Below are positions 56,770 to 64,000 of a stretch of 64,000 nt of DNA, piece after piece. Made by a program: the position numbers and the translations under genes. Position 1 is the first letter of the stretch. Every line of letters begins with the position of its first letter. The notes under the pieces were generated by a model. That model did not search any database. It had not been told where the DNA came from and saw only the letters and a list, made by a program, of their open reading frames with translations. Source of the stretch: Metridium senile (taxonomy: Eukaryota > Cnidaria > Anthozoa > Actiniaria > Metridiidae); NCBI GenBank assembly GCA_949775045.1, contig OX459104.1:6095306-6159305 (forward strand), given 5' to 3'.

Positions 56770-57000
56770 TTAAGGCCAGGGCAAACGGCTTTAACATTTG
56801 CTTCAACATCCGTTCGATTTTGTTGAATGGCAAGTTGAAACGCTTTTAAACTATTTAAACATAATTAAAACGTGTTGAAATTAAGGTTGAACTGATGTTG
56901 AAAGAGTTTAAAAGCGTTTAAACATTGCCATTCAACAAAATCAAACGGATGTTAAAGCAAATGTTTAAAGGTCTTTAAACCGTTTGCCCGGGCCTTAACA
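56770..57000. repeat. foldback with AAGGCCAGGGCAAACGG ends
   Basis: CAAACGGCTTTAACATTTGC and CATCCGTTCGATTTTGTTG at the left, complements at the right ending CCGTTTGCCCGGGCCTT. Shares its inner arm with ARL1 intron 4 (14985-15260). Confidence 0.75.
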
Positions 57001-57054
57001 CGCACTGTTATTGCTCAAATAGCGGGCCATAACTTTCCTTGTGGACCGACACTA

Positions 57055-57222
57055 GACCTTTTCACAGTTCCGTTCTGAGACCACGATTGATAGTTCCAAG
57101 TCGAGGTTCGCGTTGTTGCGCATAGCAAAACTATGATTTATCCTGCGCAACCGACAAAGCAAACCTCGACTTGGAACTATCATTCGTGGTCACTGAACGG
57201 AACTGTGAAAAGGGCTATTTGA
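57055..57222. repeat. foldback with CTTTTCACAGTTCCGTTC ends
   Basis: Arms include GATAGTTCCAAGTCGAGGTT and the complement AACCTCGACTTGGAACTATC; centre has CGCATAGCAAAACTATG. Confidence 0.8.
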
Positions 57223-57494
57223 AAGCAAATTTGTTTTGAATTGTAAGCCATTGATCTGTGATTTCTATCTATGAAGGAAATCTGATTTTTAACTTGAATG
57301 CCACTTCAAAATGTTCAACTGAATCAACATGAAGTGATAAATATATGGCGGTGTTTGGGCTCATCCTCCGTTTACCGGACACAGTCTACGTATATAACTA
57401 AATAGAAACAACAATAGAACGAAGCAGACAAAACTTTATATTCACTATGGTTTGAAGCAGAAATTATAAAACGCTTTATGGTACATTATAAAAT

Positions 57495-57745
57495 TATGAA
57501 ATCACGTATTTTGATTGGTTGAGGCGCGTGCTTTATGAGAGCACAAAGCACGCGCGTTTGCATTTTGATCAATTTGTATTTTATAAAAGGAATAAAAAAC
57601 TTGCTTTCTGTGCTGTATGCAGTTATAAAGCACTTGGGGATTGTCAGAACATGCACTCGAGAAGTGTTGAGAAGCGCTTCTCTTAACACTTCTCTCGTGT
57701 TCTGACAACCCCGCGTGCTTTATAACTGCACAAAGCACGCGCCCG
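57495..57745. repeat. double foldback with GCACAAAGCACGCGC words
   Basis: GCGCGTGCTTTATGAGAGCAC / AAAGCACGCGCG words appear at both ends and CACTTCTC..GAGAAGTG arms at the centre (57650-57700), so two palindromes are nested. Confidence 0.65.
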
Positions 57746-58682
57746 CGTTTTCTATTCCTTCAGGTACCTCTTAGAATTAAAGCTCAAAGACTATTATTCA
57801 TTTATCTATTGATATTACCACAAACACTTCGGTAGTTTTCAACCTGAACATTTACACCTGCTTCAATAATCGTTGTTACAGCCGAAGATACAATCAATTA
57901 ATATATATTATAGTATTTTAATATTCAAACTTCATGCACAGTACAAAATCCTGGAATCTGATTGGCTCACGAGCGCCCTGTAACGGGACTTACAGAATAA
58001 TTTTTATGTTGTAATGACATTACTGCACGATTTTCATGCTGTAATGAGCTAACATCTTCCCTTACCCTCAGAACACAAATATTTATAAAAAGTAAGCATT
58101 TTTGGGTCATTTACAATTGCATTTACAATTACGACGCTTTGCTTTTAAATGGTAATTTTAGTGAACAAGCGCGGGTTGAAACCGATGGCTGTTTTCAACA
58201 AACTTACCAACATTGTAAGACCAAAATACATACAATTTTTGAAGTTTTCTTCATCATTTCAAATTGAAATGTAAAGAAAAACGTTTTATTGATATATCTC
58301 AACGTCGAAGAAACGAAAATGAGCTTTTAGAAAGAAATATATAGACACAAACAAGTGAGCAGAGCTCAACTTAACGCCATGTTGTTTACAAATTCGAGAG
58401 AGGAAAACAAAACATTTTTGAACAGCTATTGAGGTATGTTAAAGTTATTTAGAATTCTTGTTGGATTTAAAAAGTTTCATTTGCCTAATTTCACGTCAGG
58501 TTTTGGAAATATAATACTTATATTTCTCCACTTTTTGCTCGTTAAAATGTTTGTCAAAACCAACTTAACGCTCGCTCGATCTCTAGCATTTGAAACTCTC
58601 TCTTCATCGGCTGTTTTTGATTGTTTATCGTTTTGTAATCGTCTTTTCAATGCTGTGCACTCAGTTTGAATATTAAAAGGGT
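57746..58682. other. intergenic DNA, nothing recognised
   Basis: AT-rich sequence; frames up to 77 codons show no recognisable protein. Confidence 0.4.
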
Positions 58683-58865
58683 TAGAGACTTCTAGTTCGT
58701 GCTTTACCGGCCATTACACGCACTTGCTGGCTGTAGAATGAACTCGAAAATCTTCATACAGCACTCGGCTTTCGCCTCGTGCTGTATTTGATTTCTCGTT
58801 CATTCTACAGCCAGCGCGTGCGTGTATTGGCCGGTAAAGCACTCACATCAGTCTCCAACCCATAT
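58683..58865. repeat. foldback of about 180 bp with TTCGTGCTTTACCGGCCA arm
   Basis: Left CGTGCTTTACCGGCCATTA and GCTGGCTGTAGAATGAACTCG face complements at 58795-58850; centre ACAGCACTCGGCTTTCGCC.. / CGTGCTGT. Confidence 0.75.
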
Positions 58866-59439
58866 ATAGTATTATAGTATTTTAATAACATGCTATATAA
58901 TGAGTTAATTGTGTGTGTAGTTATTTGCTTTAGTTTTTTCCTTGAGCCACAAGCCAGTGTGGAAATCATTAATAAACAAGGCTTCGAGGATATCTATAAC
59001 CAGTTTCGTTTTCTTTCGTACTTTTAATTATTTTAAGCCGAGATCGAGCGCAACTCATTGAAGCACTTTGCTACACGCACACCTAATTAGCATGTTGTTT
59101 TACACATATTCTCATTCGCATTTTAGAAGTGGATAATACGAAAACGCTATAATATGAACATATTTTGTTGATTTATACAGTCAATGTCGTTAACATTATC
59201 CACCACAAAAAGACATTAATTAACACTAAAACATCACGTGACTCTACAAAAGTTCGCTCTAAATGCGCAATACTGGCATTTTAATATTAAATATTTCATA
59301 ATTCTTATCCCATGTTCACTTATTCATTATACAGTTAACAATTTTAATGTCAAGTAATTTAGTAGGAAAGTGATTAAAAGACACAAGTAAATCAATCAAG
59401 CTAAACTCTTTCTTTTGTTATTCCTATGTTATTAGTATA

Positions 59440-59605
59440 GGTAATCATATGGTTTCGAGTTCAATTTGGGATTAATTCGCACGAGTGTGTTTTTCAAAGA
59501 GTACAAATTGCACGAGACCGTAGGTCAAGTGCAATTTGGCTCTTTGAAAAACACACGAGTGCGAATTATCCCAAATTGAACGAGAAACCATATGATTACT
59601 TATTA
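59440..59605. repeat. foldback of about 165 bp with GTAATCATATGGTTTC arms
   Basis: TCAATTTGGGATTAATTCGCA and GAGTGTGTTTTTCAAAGAG at the left face their complements at the right. Arms about 70 bp. Confidence 0.8.
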
Positions 59606-60224
59606 ATAATATACATGAAAAAACTCAAGCTCTTTTTCAATTTTTTTGGTCAGTTTTCGGCTAGTAGCGCGCGCCAAAAATGACGTGTTGATGTCGTAAG
59701 CAAGCGCGCGCTCGAGCTCAAGCGGAAAATTCAAAACTTTCCACTCAAAACTTGGTCAGGTTTTTGTATTTTTCTTAAAAATTTTCGACGATTTTTGAAA
59801 GAATTGCCACTTAAAGTGTTTTTTAAATTACTGTCAATCATTAGTGACTAAAATGAGTTAGGAATAAAGAGAGAGAGAGACCGATAGGAATTGTGGGAGC
59901 TCGTTAAACTGCAAATGCATTATTATAATCACGCTTGAATATGTATTAGATAGTTACTGAGGCCGGCAGCAATATTAGATATATTGCAGTCAGCTGAGGG
60001 CGCAGCCCGAAGCTGACTGCAATATATCTAATATTGCTAGCCGGCCGAAGTGACTATCGTATATAGTTACTATTCACCACCCTGCCCCATTGTTTTCTCT
60101 CTTGCACAGTAATCGGCGGTTTCTTGTGTTTTTGAATATAATAAAAATAGGCTTACCAAACTTTCACGCTGGGCTGGCAGTGTACTGAAATCGGCGTTTT
60201 TAAGCGTGATTTTGAATAACTTTT

Positions 60225-60755
60225 TATAGTTAGGTCCGATCAACTTCAAATTTTATATGTGAAGAGTACACACCCAAAGAAAATAATTCTTCTTTTCACT
60301 TTTACAAATGTTACGATTTTTGGCGGGAAAATAACGTCATCAATTTTAGAGGAAAATCTAAAATGAGGGTAATGCAAAATTTTAAAATGCGCATTTGAAA
60401 GAACTCATTGAGATACGTTCAAAACCGAAGAGATAATAGTCAAAGTCAAATTTAATCTAAAGTTATAATTTTTTGAATGTAAAATAGAAAACATTTCTAA
60501 ACTTCAAAAATCATATATTTTGATTAAATTTGACTTTGACTGTTATCTCTTCGGTTTTGAACATATCTCAATGAGTTCTTTCAAATGCGCATTTTAAAAT
60601 TTTGCATAACCCTCTATTTCAATTTCCCACTAAAATTGGTGACGTCATTTTCCCGCCAAAAATCGTAACATTTGTAAAAGTGAAAAGAAGAAAATTTTTC
60701 TTTTGGTGTTTACTTTTCACATGTAAAACTTCAAGTTGATCGGACTTAACTATAA
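60225..60755. repeat. 530 bp foldback with arms of about 240 bp
   Basis: Left arm segments GTCCGATCAACTTCAA, ATGTTACGATTTTTGGCGGG, TGCGCATTTGAAAGAACTCA and AACCGAAGAGATAATAGTCA are followed by complements in reverse order to 60755. It is one of the longest inverted repeats in the window. Confidence 0.88.
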
Positions 60756-61215
60756 ATCATTTTGTTTTTTACTCGACAAGGGACTGGAACCAATATTATG
60801 TTAGTACTCTGCTGAATGCAAGGCATTGTGGGCACAACTTAAACTTGTCAAGGAAAACTTGTTCATCATCTACACGAGCAAGGAAACCTTGTCAATATAA
60901 AATTGTCAAGGAAATCTTGCTGATCGTCTACACGAGCAATGAAAATTGTCAAGGATACTTGTCAAGGAAAAATTGCTCGTGTCAACGCCGCTTAATTAGT
61001 TATAATATTATCAGCCAATGAAAATGTAATAATCATTCAATAGCCTGTCCCATTATTGTTCTCTTTGTTGCATAATAATCAGCGGTTTCTTGTCTCTTTG
61101 AATATAATAACAATAGGCTTACCAAACTCTAATTAGTTATAATTTCATCAATTCTATTTAGAGGAATGCTAATGAACTTGATGACATTAAACGTGTTTTT
61201 GTTGCAAGTTTTCCA

Positions 61216-61297
61216 TCGGTTGCCTGGGTAGCATAATGGCTTAAAGCGCGGATACAGCAATGCAGAAGGTCTCGGTTCGAATCCTGGCATTGGTACT
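61216..61297 (+). other. tRNA-like sequence (degenerate; SINE head or pseudo-tRNA)
   Basis: TAGCATAATGGCTTAAAGCG resembles an A box / D arm, and GGTTCGAATCC is a perfect B box at the right spacing; a run of six T lies about 20 bp later as a possible Pol III stop. Acceptor and anticodon stems pair poorly, so it is not called a functional tRNA gene. Confidence 0.5.
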
Positions 61298-61739
61298 CAA
61301 AGTCTTTTTTCACCAAAAATCGCTATCTAGTAAATTATTTAATGAATTATAAGTCTGATGATGCTTACTAGAATGGAAATTATTAGTTATACACACTTAA
61401 CAAAACACACTGCAATATGTTTGATATTGCAGAGTGCGAACTGCAATATGTTTGATATTGCAGAGTGCGAACTGCAACATAACTAAATATCTTTGCTTTC
61501 AGACGCGGGTACTCAGCAATCAGTGATTTAGTGCAGAGAGAGAACAATGGGGTAGGGTGGTGAATAGTAACTATTAATGTTTACTTCTGAAATACTGTTA
61601 TCTGTAATTCAGCACCATTCAAGTGTGATTAAAACAATGTATCTGAGATTTAATGAGCTCCCACAATTCCTATCGGTCTGAGATCAACCATTCCAGATGG
61701 ACAACGTTAATTGAAATAGGTGTATACTATGAATAATCG

Positions 61740-62230
61740 AGAACAAGAGAAGAAATGACGACATCCTGACATCCTTTGCAGGCTTCAGAGTATGGACTAT
61801 AGCTTTGTCTTCCTACACCTATTTCAAAAATAGTTGTCGCAGCCGAAGCTAGAATCTACAATCTGAAGCCTGCAAATAATGCCGGTTACATGGACTTAAT
61901 TTGTGTTTCATTGCACGTTTTTAAAGACATATTTCTATTTATATCTACCACAACAACAACTTGTTATGATCATATAACACAAACACGTACAACCAAAATA
62001 GCTACAACCAAAATATGCTATGAATAAATCGATAACAAGAGAAGAAATACCGACATCCTTTAAAGAAATATTTGTTTCATCATCTACCACTACAACAACT
62101 TGTTATGTTCATATAACACAAACACGTACAACCAAAATATTCTATGAATAAATCGATAACAAGAGTAGAAATACCGACATCCTTTGCAGGCTTTAGTGTG
62201 TGGACTGTAGCTTTGCTTTCTACTACTATT
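61740..62230. repeat. foldback with repeated CAACTTGTTATG block
   Basis: Two copies of ACCACAACAACAACTTGTTATG-like sequence with ACACAAACACGTACAACC (61950-62130), bounded by CATCCTTTGCAGGCTT. Inverted relative of 49270-49760. Confidence 0.7.
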
Positions 62231-62699
62231 TTTGAAATGTGTGCTTAATAGATTCGTGTAAACACGCACAGGTTATCATTATTCAAATATTGATCACAGA
62301 ACGGTTTACATTCTTCTAACACTATTTTATCTACGTTTTATCTTCGGTGATTTTTTCCGGATATAACTAGAGGTTAAACAAACTATGCCAGACATGCAGG
62401 GAGACGGCATTGGTATTTACACAGGTTGCCCGAGCTCATTAGAAAATTGAGAGAAAATTGAGAGGCGAATTCGATTTTAATCCAATTAGTGTTTGGCTAA
62501 TGAATAACGAATATTCGCGACAGCACTACGTTGAACGGCTAGTACAGCGGCACACAATCTTAGCGTTCAGACGACCGTTGGTATTATTGTCGGTGTGGTG
62601 GAATACAGAACATTATCGTGCTTAAAGCGGACAATTACACATTCTCTGGACAACATTTGAGATAAGTAAAACATAATTTATATTAGGCCAGGTCCAAAC

Positions 62700-62950
62700 A
62701 TTTCACAATGCACTGAACTTTTCGTTTTGGCGCCCTTGGGTGGACGTAGAGTGACGTATTTTGTTATGGTTTTGCTAACCAACCATCGTTATTAGAACAA
62801 AGAAAATTAACAAATCTATAGGTGGACGTACAATGACGTATTTGCTCATGGTTTTGCCAACCAACCATTGTTATTAAAACAAAGAAAATTAAAAATTCTA
62901 TTGTGAAAATGGTTGGCAAATTAGCATCACAATACCAACACTTGTAAACA
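62700..62950. mobile_element. GGTTTTGCCAACCAACCAT repeat family, tandem pair
   Basis: TTATGGTTTTGCTAACCAACC and CATGGTTTTGCCAACCAACC with AGGTGGACGTA between; complement of the family at 30770-30975. Confidence 0.65.
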
Positions 62951-62962
62951 CTACGCTCACCT

Positions 62963-63227
62963 ATATACACCTATTTCAATTAACGTTGTCCATCTGGAAT
63001 GGTTGATCTGAGACCGATAGGAATTGTAGGAGCTCATTAAATTCCAAATGTGTTGTTTTTATCACACTTGAATGGTGCTGAATTATGGATAATAGTATTT
63101 CAGAAGTAAGCATTAATATTCGAGCGTGATTATAACAGCGCATTTGCAGTTTAAGGAGCTCCCACAAACCCTATCGGTCTCAGATCGACCATTCCAGATG
63201 GACAACGTTAATTGAACTAGGTGTATA
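62963..63227. mobile_element. 265 bp MITE with TATACACCTA ends, intact copy 2
   Basis: CTATTTCAATTAACGTTGTC at the left and its complement before AGGTGTATA at the right; GAGACCGATAGGAATTGTAG and complement within. Confidence 0.85.
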
Positions 63228-64000
63228 TTGACCGAATGCAAACTGACTTTCAGGAATAAAAACCTAATCTTAAAAAAACAAGCACCACATTCAGATAGAG
63301 CAAGCAGAAATATATATATTTAGAAAGTTTTATTGCTATAAATAAAATTCAAGTGAAGGTATATTTGGAATCAAAATTACAGAGATTTGGATGTGTTCAG
63401 TGAACTGTTTCCTTGCTAGCCTCGTTGTGGTGTTTTTCACACTTTTGAAATATTCTTAACTTCTCAATTTTAATATTTTTGTCTCAAATTTGTTTAACTT
63501 TGTTGATGTCATTCTAATCTATAATTTTGATGTGGTGGTCAATTTAAATATTAATTAAAAAACTGTACGATAATGAGTGGCGGCCATAGTGGCATTCGGT
63601 CCATAGTGCGACTTTTAAGCGTTGGATGTCTTTCAAATTTAAAACATAAAACAAATCAATACAACACCCTCAAGGTTATTTTCAGTTATAAATGTTATTG
63701 TCTGTGAAGATCGGAAGCGATTTGAGTGATTATTAAGCGAGTTACTGCTATTTTTAAACTCACTGACTTAGAGTCATATACACAGATAGTGAGCTATGGC
63801 TACTTAGTTTAGTTTAGTTTATTTGCTCTCTTTGAATATTACAATTTATACATAGAATTATGGGGGGCTTATAGTGACTATACGGGGACGTTCCGCCAAA
63901 TAGGGTATGGTTTTTTGCCTTGGCGTCTTGAATAGGGTATACAATTTAGCCTAATTTGTCTTAAATTGCCTTACCTAGGGTATACAATTTCCCCCTTGAG
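63228..64000. other. non-genic DNA at the window end
   Basis: No coding exon seen. TTTAGTTTATTTGCTCTCTT and following sequence near 63815 resembles a LINE 3' tail; GGGTATACAATTT is repeated at 63933 and 63979. Confidence 0.35.

Larger units (their letters stand above)
60063..61571. mobile_element. 1.5 kb non-autonomous element with AGTTACTATTCACCACC ends
   Basis: AGTTACTATTCACCACCCTG then CCCCATTGTTTTCTCTCT at the left; the right end is the complement GAACAATGGGGTAGGGTGGTGAATAGTAACT-like (61538-61571). The interior contains a 530 bp foldback and a tRNA-like segment. No transposase. A small palindrome (about 59950-60062, GCAATATTAGATATATTGC words) adjoins it on the left. Confidence 0.75.
59879..61729. 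mobile_element. TATACACCTA-family MITE split by a 1.6 kb insertion
   Basis: GAGACCGATAGGAATTGTGG.. to CACGCTTGAATAT (59879-59943) and TTAATGTTTACTTCTGAAAT.. to GAAATAGGTGTATA (from about 61573 to 61729) are the two halves of the element seen intact at 62963-63227. Confidence 0.8.

Noticed and set aside
58436..58669. 77-codon protein gene
   Set aside because: No recognisable motif, no splice or promoter context, and surrounded by foldback repeats.
61216..61297. Functional tRNA gene
   Set aside because: B box is perfect but acceptor and anticodon stems do not pair; kept only as a tRNA-like sequence.

Overview
The window looks like nuclear DNA of an invertebrate animal. Genes are split by GT-AG introns, the encoded proteins are animal-type (SERINC, RFESD, ARL1, ETFRF1, monofunctional thymidylate synthase), and intergenic DNA and introns are full of short inverted-repeat elements, satellites and microsatellites. 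A cnidarian or similar early-branching marine animal is my guess from overall texture; nothing in the sequence proves it.

Layout. 45-2234 (-) encodes a lysine-rich ciliary/microtubule-type coiled-coil protein. It is divergent from RFESD, a Rieske protein (2701-6891, +, three exons). The first RFESD intron contains an intronless SERINC gene on the same strand (3615-4901). ARL1 (10527-16907, -) is complete in nine exons and can be read codon for codon; one exon is only 15 nt and carries the WDLGG switch II motif. A four-exon gene of unknown identity (19392-28995, -) follows, with a 7.5 kb first intron full of purine-rich DNA and satellites. Two further minus-strand exons (32390-32506 and 37716-37842) belong to one or two unidentified small genes; between them lie a 5'-truncated LINE with a long open reverse-transcriptase frame inserted in a satellite, and a tRNA-derived SINE. 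Thymidylate synthase (40205-44714, +, seven coding exons) probably has a noncoding leader exon near 38015 flanked by two E2F-type sites, in a divergent promoter shared with the 37842 gene. ETFRF1/LYRM5 (47137-48126, +) is the last recognisable gene. 48127-64000 holds only repeats: satellites, foldback elements, LINE scraps and a tRNA-like head nested inside interrupted elements.

Two patterns recur. First, exon edges have been tandemly copied next to the real exon, often with the splice signal included: RFESD exon 2 acceptor, the RFESD stop-codon region, ARL1 exon 6 acceptor, the TYMS penultimate-exon donor (now an intronic G-rich minisatellite) and the terminal-exon acceptor of the unidentified gene. 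Second, at least three satellites sit inside or at the ends of short inverted-repeat transposons, as though one arm or the interior had been amplified. The genes share housekeeping roles (Golgi traffic, membrane lipids, nucleotide synthesis, mitochondrial electron transfer) but do not form a pathway. I found no CRISPR array, virus or clearly new multigene system.
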